DNA of 64,000 bases from Bugula neritina. Its lineage: Eukaryota > Bryozoa > Gymnolaemata > Cheilostomatida > Bugulidae. Both the position numbers and the translations under genes were made by a program. The notes below the pieces were generated by a model. That model did not search any database. It was not told where the DNA came from and saw only the letters and a list, made by a program, of their open reading frames with translations. The stretch is taken from contig OZ037767.1 in the NCBI GenBank assembly GCA_964035545.1, positions 4,649,680-4,713,679 of the forward strand, written 5' to 3'. Positions 11,907 to 22,978 of this stretch are shown here, piece by piece. Every line of letters begins with the position of its first letter. The stretch's first letter is position 1.

Positions 11907-13375
11907 GCACACACACAGACACACACACGCAGCACACACACACAAAATGTAGTTTTTATGTTTCCACAAAAGTTCAAGTATTTAGCTTTGGTGTTAATAT
12001 ATTTAAAAAAACTTATATAACAAATATATTTGAGCCGGCTTTAAAATAGATATAAACAAAATGCAGCCAACTGTACCAAAAAAATCTTGGCTCTGCCTCT
12101 TTTCAATCTAATAAAATAGCTTTAGAACCCTGACAACGAATATTGATGGTCCAAAATACCAACAATATATTTGTTTATACCTGTTGTTTACGATTTATTT
12201 GGCATGCAATGAATTTTAGGAGGTAGTTAGAAAATGAAATGAGTACTAACGTAATGGGACTAACTAATTCCCAATAAAAAATCTCCGCTATGTATAAGGC
12301 TTTTGCTTATCTTAGAATATTTTCTGATGTTGAAAACTGCTACAGTATTTAGTTGAGCACATGCTACTAATTTACAGAGCAACTTGAGTCCAGATGCTGA
12401 ACATGATAATAACTTTTGACAAATATAATGCACGCTCATTACATATGATTAATACAAAATGGTGGCATTTAAAAATACGGTGGTATTTCATACATATATG
12501 ACAACAAGAAGTATACTTACATTCTAACCAATTATTCAACATCCAACAGTCTTTTTAGTTTCAAAACTAGCTTAAACATAGTTGTTGGCTTATTTGCTAC
12601 CTAATAAGCTTTTTGTATCATTGGAAAGCTTCAAATATGTCTCGTTGTAACCAACGTAGTGTCTGTACACTCTTAGATTATGTTACACAACAGGCCTATA
12701 GGCAACTAAAAAACAAGAAAGCATTTCTCTGACATTATATCTGACATAATGTATTTAAATGGCATTTTTTGCTGATAGAATTTGTTTCTTTAAAATTCAC
12801 ACACCTCTATGTGAAGTATGATATTACCATTTTAATTAACCAAGTTTAGGTGGTAACTAATTCTAATTAACTGGTATGTCTTCAAGTTTTAAATATATAA
12901 ATGTAGGTATTTAAATGCGCTGAGGGAGAGGGTCACGTGTTTTATTACTGGCAGCATTTTTGTTGACAGTATCTGAAGGTAAGCCAAGGTCCAGAGTGAA
13001 GACAGCATCTGGGGACTCCACTGTCTTCTGGTGTAATGGTGAGACCCACAGCATCCCGATTGCTGTCAAGAAGACTGATGAAGATGTAAAATCCAAAGTC
13101 AGCACTTGGGCATTTGAGTCAGCACTAATGCTTAGATATAACAGATGGTTTATGAACGATAACCAAGTGCAGAAAATTGATAGCAGTACCAATACATTGA
13201 CCGTAAGCCAAAGGTGAATTTCATCAAAAGAATTTGCTGTAACTTGTTGGTTTATTTGTTTATATTTCGTGTTTTCTTTTAGGTTTCAGTGGAAAATTTA
13301 ATTCCTGGTACATGGAGTTGTCCATACTTTGTCATTGCCTCAATATATTTGGAAAATAGTGTTTTTGCCGATTGA
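4439..13375 (+). CDS. Putative zinc metalloproteinase, YIL108W / M10B-type family
   Basis: Exons read as 4439-5138, 5383-5515, 6330-6534, 7630-7780, 12970-13202 and possibly 13283-13375; all phases agree and give about 504 residues. The start is the ATG at 4439 because an in-frame stop lies just upstream at 4418. The N-terminal domain begins [21 protein letters not shown], a beta-rich start typical of this family. Exon 2 carries a Gly-rich turn and [11 protein letters not shown]. Exon 3 holds the zinc site [11 protein letters not shown] (about residues 294-304), HExxHxxxxxH, followed by a Met-turn-like [11 protein letters not shown]. Exon 5 has [15 protein letters not shown], similar to the helix after the catalytic site in relatives. 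Exon 4 ([14 protein letters not shown]) is unrecognised and is accepted only because it bridges the phases. Substrate and cell location are unknown. Exons 1-3 are firm, exons 4-5 moderate, and the last exon is a guess. Fungal members are longer and end in a jacalin-like domain. Confidence 0.7.
5791..5874. repeat. (TA)n microsatellite, left tract
   Basis: An uninterrupted TA dinucleotide run of about 42 units in an intron of the metalloproteinase gene. It pairs with a second TA tract about 200 bases downstream. Confidence 0.98.
5875..6082. mobile_element. Unit with internal inverted repeats between two TA tracts (MITE-like)
   Basis: Two long TA runs flank this roughly 208-base segment. Its left end has GCTGTTTCGGGGTTTGTCCC, containing a GGGG-TTTGT-CCCC stem. 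Its right part has AACTCAAGC (about 5998-6006) and the complementary GCTTGAGTT (about 6068-6076), which enclose a second imperfect palindrome (GTGACTCTAGG / CCTAGGAGTCAC). The shape suggests a small non-autonomous element lying in TA-rich target DNA. No coding sequence. Confidence 0.45.
6083..6260. repeat. (TA)n then (TATATG/TATTTA)n microsatellite, right tract
   Basis: Pure TA from 6083 to about 6168, then interspersed TATATG and TATTTATATG units to about 6260. The run ends about 70 bases before the zinc-site exon at 6330. Confidence 0.95.
6535..7629 (+). other. Metalloproteinase intron 3, with an AT-rich tandem array
   Basis: No coding signal. From about 7306 to 7580 there is an imperfect tandem array built on TAACATATAATACA-like units of roughly 15-20 bases. 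Its long translations are only low-complexity Tyr/Ile/Cys frames. Confidence 0.7.
8205..8290. repeat. Short imperfect tandem repeat
   Basis: About four loose copies of a unit around 22 bases long containing ATAGTTACAGTCACAATA-like text, in the long intron of the metalloproteinase gene. Confidence 0.5.
8461..9428. repeat. Nested tandem duplication: 93-base and 415-base periods
   Basis: The block 8601-9015 is repeated almost perfectly as 9016-9428 (offset 415); one visible difference is TTTTTG versus TTTCTG near 8693/9108. The start of the block (ACTCCGCTGTTTGTCAAG and following) is itself repeated at an offset of 93 (8483 versus 8576). The word GATAATTTGTCTATTAAG therefore occurs three times. 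Each large copy has a GGAT tetranucleotide run. No protein-coding signal was seen. Confidence 0.9.
10354..10492. repeat. Long inverted repeat / foldback element
   Basis: The left arm (10354-10403) contains CACTTGTAATAAAA and TGTTTTGTTTACTTTTGTAA. The right arm (10422-10492) carries the complements GTTTACAAAAAAGTAAACAA and TTTTATTACAAGTG, and an outer ACAAACATCTTTT that pairs with GAAATGTTTGT. The arms surround an 18-base loop; the right arm has an extra 15 or so bases. It resembles a degenerate MITE; no terminal duplication could be confirmed. Confidence 0.6.
10690..10727. repeat. (TA)n(TG)n microsatellite
   Basis: A TA run passing into a TG run, then TATATAA, in the metalloproteinase intron. 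Confidence 0.95.
10931..11050 (+). other. Jacalin-like exon fragment inside a metalloproteinase intron
   Basis: After a good polypyrimidine acceptor (GCTTTTTCCACAAG) an open frame begins [19 protein letters not shown] and continues [15 protein letters not shown] before a TGA at 11048-11050. This looks like the last strands of the jacalin-like domain that ends YIL108W-type metalloproteinases. It starts in phase 0, which does not fit the phase-1 end of the preceding exon (7780). It would fit the phase-0 end of the exon at 13202, which lies downstream. It may be a misplaced terminal exon, a relic of a second copy, or a sign of an undetected intermediate exon. Confidence 0.5.
11051..12969 (+). 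other. Intron sequence with a (CA)n tract
   Basis: No coding exon was recognised. The notable content is a compound CA microsatellite at about 11808-11945 with GCA and TACA interruptions; the Cys/Val-rich frames across it are artefacts. The rest is ordinary AT-rich intron. Confidence 0.6.
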
Positions 13376-15321
13376 TTAATTGTTTCCACACAGAGGCTAT
13401 TGCGATTGTAGTTTTCTTTTCATATATATGTAAAGTGGAATTTCTTATAGCTATTGGAAAATTGCGCAACACTGTTTATTTCAAAAAGCCTCTCTTGTTC
13501 ATTATGCTTGAAAAAGTGTTGTAAATGTTTTTCCCTTATTGCTTCCAGAACTTTAGATTTCCATTAGAATATTTTTCCAAATATTTAGTTAATTTTTTTG
13601 TAGCAGCAGCTAAAATCAATAACATAAATAATTTCATAACACAATTCTCAAACTGCAACTACTTTGTTATTGGAAATGCAAGTATGTTATTTCCATTTTG
13701 ATGATGTCACCAATATCCTGTAATGCCAATGGATTTTTGACTGAACATTTAAATTGCAATAATTAATTGCAATTTCTTAAACATCAATTATTAAAACAAA
13801 GCAGAAGTAGGTGTATTATTTTGGAACGCAGTGTATATTTATTTTTCAGTGGTGTTACATCAAGCTGTGGAATGAGAGTATTACAAATATTCTACAAGTG
13901 TCTCGATCAGGTGGTGTTTAGTCAGCATTTCTCAGAGAAAGCTGCTCTTTTTTCCTGTAACTTTACTGATATTATTGCAATGAGACTTGAAACAAAACAT
14001 TCCATTATATGTGATAGGGGTGGATGTGTGTCATTGCATATACTAGATAATTGTGGAAAATTTATGACTCATACCCTTAGTTGATTTGTGTAACAATTTT
14101 GTTTAATTGTGTTACTGTAGTTGATGTAAATGCTTTTAAATTTCCTGAAGAATGTATGTGATCATAGACATGCCTATATTTGAATTGTAAATTATTTTCA
14201 ACTTTGCTAAATAATGTTTTTAGTTTTTGTTTCATCAATTTGAAAATAACTGATTTTAGACTCTAAATTTTTTGTATAAAGTTTTTACTGAATCTACTTT
14301 TACTGTTAATCTAAACAAAAATAAATAAAACAGTTTTAAACAAGCAAAACATTCAAATCTCAGTTCCATCAGTTGACATAATGGGCTAATTATTTTTTTT
14401 CACACATGTTGCCAATAAAATCTTGTTAAACAATACTTTGAACTGGTAAAATGTTTATGGGAAACTAAATGATAGATTCCAAATATAAATTTAGTCAGTG
14501 TATTTTATTTTACATTTGATCAATATTTACAAAGTGCATGTAAATTTATAGTTTATCATGTAAACCCATTTCACACCTTATATGATTTTATATCAATTCA
14601 TATAGGTTGGTTCAAAAATAGACTTTGTACACATGATTAGGTGTAATCTTGCTTGTCTAAATGTATTTATTGTCATGTATAGCTCAGTATAGTGGTGAGC
14701 TACAATGCTGGTGTTGTAAAAGATGTGTCCTAACATGTCATCAATATTTCTTGCAACCTGAAGTCCTTGCCAATTGTTTTATAATAAGCTTTTTTCAATT
14801 TTACATTTTCAATTATATTATTTTAGTAATTTATAAAAAGTCATAAGAATTTGAGAGATTTTTCTGACTGATTCATGAGAACCATTTCAAGCATTCTATA
14901 CCTAAATCAATTTTTAAATTTCTTCTACTTGTCCTTTTTTGACAAATCATTTCATATAATGTTGTAACTTGTTAAAATTCTATAGACTTGTCTAACATTA
15001 TACTGTTAATTAGCAATTTTCAGTTACTAGTTACAACAATAATACTTTTTCTATATACACACTTTATAATTATAATATTCAGTAGAATAGCTACAAATTG
15101 AAATAAAAGATGCTGCGCCTATTATTCTCCAAGTGTGTAATGTTTTTAGGCAATTATTTAGAATTAAATTCAATGCATGCAATATTTCAAAAATTCCACG
15201 TTACAATTTTCTATATTTAGCATTAAATTTCCTTACGCTGAAACTTGGAAAACCTAATAGTGTTTCTACAGTAATCTAGACTATTCAAGTACGGTATCCA
15301 TCTGTGAGGCAACAACACGAA
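13376..15321. other. Intergenic AT-rich stretch, no gene seen
   Basis: Both strands were read without finding exon-like coding. The longest frame (about 13767-14084, plus) has no recognisable domain and an AT-biased composition. Confidence 0.5.
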
Positions 15322-15362
15322 CAATGCACAGGGCGGAGCAACATGCTCCGCCCTGTGCATTG
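15322..15362. repeat. Perfect 19-base GC-rich hairpin
   Basis: CAATGCACAGGGCGGAGCA (15322-15340) is followed by ACA and then its exact reverse complement (15344-15362). It contains GGGCGG, a GC-box-like core, on both arms in otherwise very AT-rich DNA. It lies about 20 bases upstream of a TATA-like element. Confidence 0.9.
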
Positions 15363-15378
15363 GCCAAATTCCCACTGG

Positions 15379-15505
15379 TCGAGTATATAAATGTACAAGT
15401 CTTCCACGGCACTAACTTTATCAAGCACTAACCATCGAAAACCCAATACATGTAAATTTTGCGTGCGCATATTTTGCATAACGTCATCACTAAGTGACTG
15501 TGAGT
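15379..15505 (+). promoter_or_regulatory. Possible core promoter and untranslated first exon of the IkappaB gene
   Basis: GAGTATATAAATG at about 15380-15392 is a good TATA-like element. A GTGAGT donor-like site follows at about 15500-15505, and a TATTTTAG acceptor lies at 16941-16948, just before the IkappaB start codon. This would make a roughly 90-base untranslated first exon. The link is inferred only from spacing and splice-site quality. Confidence 0.3.
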
Positions 15506-15539
15506 AAACCATAATATTTTAATTTAATATGAAAACTTA

Positions 15540-16440
15540 TAGTTATACCATTAGTAATACTTATAGTTATCACTTAATCTTATAGCATGGAATGAGTTAC
15601 TGGAAGGTTAAATGTAATGATTTTAGTTATCTAGCTTTCTATACCACAGGCACAAGTATAATACTTATAGACTTTATAGTAATACTAATAGTTTATTAAT
15701 AGTTATACTAATAGTAATAGTAATAGTATTACTATTACTATTAGTATTACTAATACTAATAGTAATAGAGTAATACTTATACTTATAGTTATAGTTAATG
15801 TTATAGTTATACTAATACTAATAGTAATACAGTATTACTAATACTAATAGTAATACTAATAGTAATAGTAATAGCATTACAATACTTAATACTATTACTA
15901 TTAGTAATACTGAGTATTAGTATTAGATTTAGTATTACTATTAGTATTAGTATAAGTATTAGAGTATTACTATTAGTTATACTACTTAGTTTACTCACAC
16001 TACTTACTAGTACTAGTCCTAGTACTAGTGGTAGTATGAATAGTAGTACCACTTCTGACTTACTGAGTAAGAGTAACTGTAGACCCATGCCTGATGCCCA
16101 TAATGATCAGCGATCCAACATCCATGCCATTGGTAGTAATGGTAATACTAATAGTAATACGCATAGTCATAGTGATAGTATGTTGATTCTAATACTATTA
16201 GTAATAATAATAATTAAAATCATAGTGACATTACTTTAATTGAATAATTATTATTACTATTACTATTACTATTACTATTACTATTAGTAGCTACAACTTA
16301 ATTGTTAATGTTATACAAAAAGATATGATTACTACTTTAAATAACTATTACTATGCGAATAACTAATAGTAATACGTAGGTAATACTAATACTAATAGTA
16401 ATAGTAATACTAAGAGTGATATTAATTAACTTTAAGTTTA
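15540..16440. repeat. ACT/AGT-rich simple-sequence tract upstream of IkappaB
   Basis: Long stretches built from AATAGT, AATACT, CTTATAGTTAT and (ATTACT)n words (the last pure at about 16253-16286), interrupted by short unique sequence. Frames through it give only Leu/Ile/Ser/Thr/Asn low-complexity text. Confidence 0.85.
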
Positions 16441-16948
16441 ACAATAATGATTAATGAGTAAGTATAACATATAATTATGTTAAAATGACAGCTGGATTGT
16501 CATTGTGATGCGTGTTTCTTGCTTATAAGTTATAAGATGGTATACGTATGAACTTTATATTATTCATATTGAAGGTGTGATCATGATGCATGCCCTAAAA
16601 CCACAACATAATTAAAATGAGTCTCAGTCTCTGTTGGCTCATGCAGCAGTGTGTGTACCACTTCTTGTGAAAGTCGATGGTCAGCCTACCATATCTGCAA
16701 CTAGTTGCAACCAGAAGGTACATGCTTTAGCTTTAATCATAATGATACATGATTTTCACAGAATGGTCTGGTTGCAATTATCTCCCATGCTTTATGAGTA
16801 TTTCCTCACGACGATGTAACTATACCATTGGATGTGGGGGAATTTTTAGATTCAGGTTTAAATAGAGCAATAATTTTGTTGCTTGTTTATTTCTACTGCT
16901 GAGTTAATGCTTAATGTGTGGTGAATATTGTCCGATTAATTATTTTAG

Positions 16949-16985
16949 GTTATTTCTTCGGGTATAAAACTCTCAAGCACTTGAA
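16949..16985 (+). other. 5' untranslated part of the IkappaB coding exon
   Basis: A clear acceptor (TATTTTAG, ending 16948) precedes 37 bases before the ATG at 16986, so an upstream non-coding exon is expected. Confidence 0.55.
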
Positions 16986-19587
16986 ATGGCGGACAAAGCA
17001 AGTTTAGATAGTTTCTCTAAGGATGAGGGGTATTCCTCTGCATCTTCAAACTTTTCTTATGAGTCAATGGAACACTCACATTCTTCTCATGGCAATATGG
17101 ATTCAGTCGATTTACATAAACTAAGTCCAATCACTGAAGCTGTTGCAACACAACCATCTGAAATGGAAAGTGGAATGGTTCCTTTGGCTTTGGACTATCT
17201 ACGTAGTAAACTCAGCACTGACAGTTCATATTCAAGTACTTCTTCATCCCAGGGCAAATCAGAGGTGTTTAGTAGTGGAAGCTTGTCGTCTAATAGTGCT
17301 GGTATGTCAGCTGACAGTGGATTCATGTCTATCCGTAGCCAAAATATGGGCTCTAATAACGACAGTGACTATTCCTCCAGGAAAAACCTGGACAGCTCTC
17401 ACTTCAAAGAAGGATGTTTTGATGGTAAGCCTGAAGAGTTCTTACAGCATGGGTTACAAGCAGAATGGAATAAATGGGACCCTGTACGAGATATACGTGA
17501 CAGACTTCCTCATTCGTTGTTAGATGAAATGCGTTCAATATTTTGGGATAAAGATGAAGAAGAAGACAATGAGTTGTAAGTAATAGATGTATTTATTCTG
17601 TTGTCACAATTATTTCTCAAATTGACTGAACAAACGTCTAATGTTTGCACGATTTCTTTTTCAGTGAGGTATTGAAGGCAGCTTATGATAAAGATGAAAG
17701 AGCTGTCGCCCTCGCAGTGTTTGTCGCCAAGAACCACCGACAGCTCAACACTGCAAACAAAAACAGACAGACTTTACTTCATATAGCAGCTCAATACTGT
17801 TCGGCTCAGCTCGTTCGTCTCATAATAACCAGAGGAGCAGATGGTGCATTGCCAGACGCTTGGGGTACGTTACTTACTATATTACAAGTTTACTATATTA
17901 CTTACTATTTTACATAAGAAGAAGAATAAGAAGAATAAACTAATCATACCATAGATTACAAGCAGATATTTTACTCGATACACTGTTGTAATTTATTCAT
18001 GTTGGGTTTGTGCTTATAGGTAACACGCCCCTGCATATAGCGGCTCTTCATGGTCGAGCCTCAGTAATAAAAGCTTTAACAACTACACTAACAAAGGCTG
18101 AAGTGCGGCACCCGTACTTCAGAGTCCCGTACAAGTCTCTACCACAAGATAATGTCCAGTCCTACAATCACGACGGCAGAACTCCTGTCCATTTAGCCGC
18201 TCAAGTCTCCCACAGCCCAAAGCATCGACAAGCTCTTGAAATGCTAAAAACTAAAGCTAGAGCTGACATAGATTACAGAGTAAGTTGCTGTTGCTGCCTC
18301 TATTTGGTGGTCGGAACTGTTTAAGAAAAATTTCAAGAGCTTACGTTGTTTGTATGCAGACAGATGTAGCTTTCTTGAGAGTTTTATAGCAAAGTTATAT
18401 TTATTTTTTGCAGCGGTTAGGAGACGGCTATGCACCTGCCCATATAGCAATAGATAATGATGACTATGAATGTTTGAAAACGTGTCTAGAGTTGGGTTCA
18501 GACTCAGAAGTTCGAAATTATAAAAGTGAAACTCCCCAGCAGTTGGCGTATCTGTGCAAGTCTCAAGAGATGGTAAGTTTTTCTCTGTGTTCTGCTACAA
18601 TGCTGTGGCCTGCATGTCAGCTGTGAGTAATTTGGCTGGTGTGGTTTGTTGTATGTCAGTCAAGTGCAAAGATATTATTGCTGAGTTCGGCTACTTTCTA
18701 GGTGCTGCTGTGTCAGAAGTATGGTGCAGGAGAATATCAGCTTGAGTATGCAGAAACAGAACCTGTTTTGAAAGATGATGACAGCATGGAAGTGGACGAG
18801 GAGGTAACTACTTATTATTGGTGTCTTTCAGTTGTTAGAACAGCAGCAGTAGTATATCTTCCTAATAAACTGGCACAGTAATGGCGGCTAGTGCAAAGTG
18901 CAGTTCTACAGACAAACTGCACACCATCAACAAAAGCTTTAGCTAAATGCAATATGGGCATTTTGCCAGCATATGAAGCATGCCTGGAGGTAGACTAAGG
19001 AGTGTATAAATGGAATTTTCAAAGGGGGATATACTGCCTGTTTTGGAATTTACTGCAGTAAATTGGAAAAAGTTGCATAATGCAGGTTATTTGGTAAAGG
19101 CTATTTCCCAGCATTTCGTTTGTTGTAATTTAATATGGTGGTTTGTATTGAACATATTCGTGATGTTATCATACTGGGTCACGCAGCTGTCAAGCAACTT
19201 GGCTTTGCTCCATATATCCACTCTATTTATTCGTGATCCTTACATAGCAACATGTTTTTGCATTATATTAAGTTTATAGTATTGATTTAGGGTGGTGACT
19301 TGTCCCCCCTACTTTTTACCAGTCACGCTCTATCGATTTTTGAGCGCAGGCTTGTAATTACATAAAGGCGCCACTTTATCATAATAAATGAATGCCTTGT
19401 AATCAGCATGATTTTCCTGTTGGAATCCCAAGCCTAGTTGGAAATTCCATTCGTATTGCATTTTATCTATAAGCTCCCATATCTTTCAAATGCATACAGC
19501 TGTAAAACACGATGTGTCTTCCAGGAGCAAAAAGGGCAGTCTATGGAGTTGGTATCCAACAGAATGGAGAAAATGTTGGTAACCTAA
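16986..19587 (+). CDS. IkappaB / cactus homologue (NF-kappaB inhibitor)
   Basis: Exons 16986-17575, 17665-17864, 18020-18279, 18414-18572, 18702-18803 and 19525-19587 join in frame to 457 residues. Residues 1-196 are Ser-rich and disordered, with a canonical phosphodegron DSGFMS (about 110-115), the site where IKK phosphorylation recruits beta-TrCP. A second, related DEGYSS lies at 13-18. Five ankyrin repeats follow: NRQTLLHIAAQY, GNTPLHIAALHGRA, GRTPVHLAAQ, GYAPAHIAI and ETPQQLAYL (about 228-412). An acidic PEST-like tail reads LKDDDSMEVDEE. The protein should bind Rel dimers and hold them in the cytosol until degraded. The first ATG is used since it opens the frame after the acceptor. The last exon is uncertain: another frame of the same region stays open to 19674. 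A candidate poly(A) signal is at 20322-20327. Confidence 0.9.
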
Positions 19588-19674
19588 CCCTTACCAAAGC
19601 TGCCAGGACTGAAGAAGAGAAAGTGGGACAGCAGCGCTATGAGATTCTTGTCCTCACAATGCCCAAGGAATGCT

Positions 19675-22600
19675 AGCTTGACAGGAAAGCCAACAATACA
19701 AAAAACTTTTAATAGATATCATAAATTAATTAACATAGTAATTTGTATTTGTAATTTAAAGTTTTGTTTTTTTTTTTCTAGTGTCTTTCTGTTTGCTTAA
19801 ATTTGCACTATTTCTGTCGACTTTTTTCAAATTCTATTTGTCAAGTTATATGAAATTACTTAATAGTACTGTAATAGGTGGCAGTCAGTCATTCCTGCTT
19901 GTGAAAAGCCTGTATGTAAGAAAATCAGAAAACGTTAGTAGCTCATCTCTGAGTATAATTGTTTATAAAAATCGGTTTCCTTTACAAAACTGATTTTTTT
20001 TGGGGGTCTTTTTGGGGTCAATACTAGGTGCAGAAAAACATCTTGTACAGAATTACTTTTGGAGAAATTTTATAACAACTATTCTGTTTATATGTAAAGT
20101 GTACAGTGAGTTAGAGAGCTGTTTTCAGCATGAATGGTGAGGATGCATTGTATGATTGAGTTATTAAACCCGACTGTCATCTCTGTGAATACGTCGCTAT
20201 ACAGGGAACTGGTGCTAGAAGGTTGGATGTGAGCTTGTCTGTAAGAATGTCTGATCAGTACTGTATTGTAGAGCTATAGCTAGACAGAATATTTTTATTG
20301 ACTTTGAAAAATATGAAATATAATAAAAACACTAATAAATTACATAAATTTAGAACTTGCTGTTTATGCTGCTATATTTACTTCACAATAAAACTAAATG
20401 CCTAGTAAGTCATTAAGAATGTAGATCATCTATATATAATACAAATGTTATTAAACAAAAGTTATTTTAATTATTATATTTTGAGAATATTATATTTACA
20501 TTGACAATATCTCTAATATTTATTTGAGCAAATATCTAAAATGTCAAGTCATTGTATTAGTTTAGTGCAATATGTTGAAATTGTAAGGCAAAAAATACTC
20601 AATACTACTCTACAGAGTTTTGCAACGCTCTTTCCAAATCTTATTTGAATATACAAATTTACAAATGAACCAGGCATACCATATTGACCAGAAGCATATA
20701 GCATTAAAAAAATAGTATGAAAACTTGTTACTTTTAATTGATTATTAAACTGAGTTTGAATTTTAAATCAAAAAAATTTGATAATATTGACTTATACAAA
20801 GTTTAGTGAAGTATTAGCATGTCAAATGTCTTGTAATGATATTTTACCTCTCTTTTGACAGTTTTGTAAGAAAGTGTTTATACATGTATAGTTTTACTCA
20901 ATACAATTATGTTGCACAACATTTGATATTATAACTGATTTAACCACTTTACTGTAAAGTAGTGATAAATTTTCCTGATGAGAATTATAGATGTCTTTAA
21001 ATGTTAGGAATCTGCCTATTTAATATATACGAGATGGAAGAACCATCTGAATGTATTCAACAAACATAAACTCAATGCCTACTTTATGTACACATAACTT
21101 AGATTATTATATTCTGTACCCCAAAACAATTTGATAGCCAATTTTTGCGAAAGAACAAAAATACATTTAATACAGATATTCAATTTGATTGTTCTAATGT
21201 ATTTCATAGATGCACCAATCAAATCTATTTAGTCTAAACTCTAGTGGTTAAAAGAATGACTTAGTATAAGAGAGGAATTGTAATGGTGAATGTGTGAATT
21301 GTTAGATGTTATAAATTTTCTTTTGTTGACTTTGTAATATCCTTTTAGTTTTAAATGTTGGAAACTCTTTATTGAATTTTGCTGCATGGGTCAAATACAA
21401 TTTGTGAAATTTTTATTGCAAGATTCACTTGTTTATATAATATTTTGCATCATGTTTATTAGATAATGTCTTTGTGTATATCTAAATGTTGGAATATGTA
21501 TATCACTGTTTATATGTTTTTATTCATAGAAAAATAGTTTACATTTATTCTTTGTCATTTTTCTCATTATATCAAGTATTTTTCCATTTCTATTTTATAC
21601 ATTTATTCATTTTATGAATGTATTTTTGAATTGGTTTTTTACATGCTGAATCTATGTTCTTCAGACACTCAATTTGTACAAAACTCTAAAATGCCAGTAT
21701 TTTAAATAAACTGAGTTACCTACAGAAAAGTATATAATATTATTTAGCATTGAGTAACATAATGTTCAAGATAACAAACACATGGTTATACTGTATAGGA
21801 TAAAATTAGTTATATTTTTTTAAAGCCATAGTGAAACCAGGCTATTTATTGGGAAATTTCAATCAAAGCTGTTTGTTTCATCATAGCATGCTAACAGTCT
21901 TGCAGTCTGCCGGATAATTCTTTCTTTTGATCTTCATTGAATAGTCTGAACAGAATATGATGCAATTTTAGGAAATTTTCAACAGAAATTCCAAGGCTGA
22001 TGAAAAACCAATAAGTTGTATAACAAAGTTTTGATTTTCAAAAGGGCATTGCTGTTTCCGCTGTATAATTATTTGTGTAGACAGGTTTAGGCAAGCTTGT
22101 GACATTATGGTGTTATTAAGTACAATCCTTAAGGGATGTACCAAGTTCTATATAGCAATAATACTAATTTTCAACATTTCAGGCAAAAAAATTTTAAATG
22201 TTCAACAGGAAAACACATGGAGAACAGAACTTTATGAAATATTCTGTGTGCAAAAACTTGAGCCTAATTAGCAAAATATTTATTTTCAATTTCTCACAAA
22301 TATTAGCCATAATTATGGTCTTTATCTGAAACTTAAATAAAAGTGATGAAGCAGCACACATACATTTGCCAGGCAAATCTGTTGTCTTTTACTTGCATTG
22401 AATATTTCAGTAAAGATTTTGTTTATACGCTTAGCTTATTTTATGTGCTTGAGTTGCAATATTCTTTTAACTTGAAAGTTACAAAACTTAAGATTTTGAA
22501 TTCAAGGTTTAATGTAATCATAGCATACATATTTTTATAAAATATAGCAAATAAATAAACACACAAATAAATAAAACAATAATATACTAAATTATTTTAG

Positions 22601-22678
22601 TAGCTGGTAAAAGCAAGAAAAATTGGACGGAAATAATAGATGGATTTTATACCATTATCACAGTAAAACACAATCACA
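19675..22678. other. AT-rich 3' flanks of IkappaB and dynein, no gene seen
   Basis: About 3 kb with no coding exon, RNA gene or clear repeat on either strand. The two neighbouring genes converge here, so parts are probably 3' untranslated regions. Confidence 0.5.
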
Positions 22679-22679
22679 A

Positions 22680-22685
22680 TTTATT
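22680..22685 (-). terminator. Candidate poly(A) signal of the dynein gene
   Basis: TTTATT on the plus strand gives AATAAA on the minus strand, about 295 bases after the dynein stop codon (22979-22981). It is the first clear hexamer I noticed; use is unproven. Confidence 0.35.
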
Positions 22686-22978
22686 ACTTCCCATAGGTCA
22701 TTTTGGGAAACCAAGTAGAACTTTTAGAAATAAAAAATAATATAAATACAAGTAACTATAAATAGTAAGACAGACGTCAGTAAAATTTGAACATAATATG
22801 CTGGATGGAATGGCGACACTACAATGAAGTAGCAAGTATTATAAGACAAAACAATTTTTACGGCTCATGAATTATTGATGGTATGAAAATTGCATCTAAA
22901 AGAATGTATTTTTAAAACAATTAAAGAATTTATATCGTTTTATAGAAATTCAGGAGTTAGAATGGCATAGTTGAGATT

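Noticed and set aside
11686-12049. Cys/Val-rich and Thr/His-rich frames
   Set aside because: Translations of the CA microsatellite.
13767-14084. 105-codon plus-strand frame
   Set aside because: No domain, no splice or promoter context, located in the 3' flank of the metalloproteinase gene.
15364-15373. NF-kappaB-like site GGGAATTTGG (minus) near the presumed IkappaB promoter
   Set aside because: Two mismatches to GGGRNWYYCC at the conserved end; too weak to call although autoregulation would make sense.
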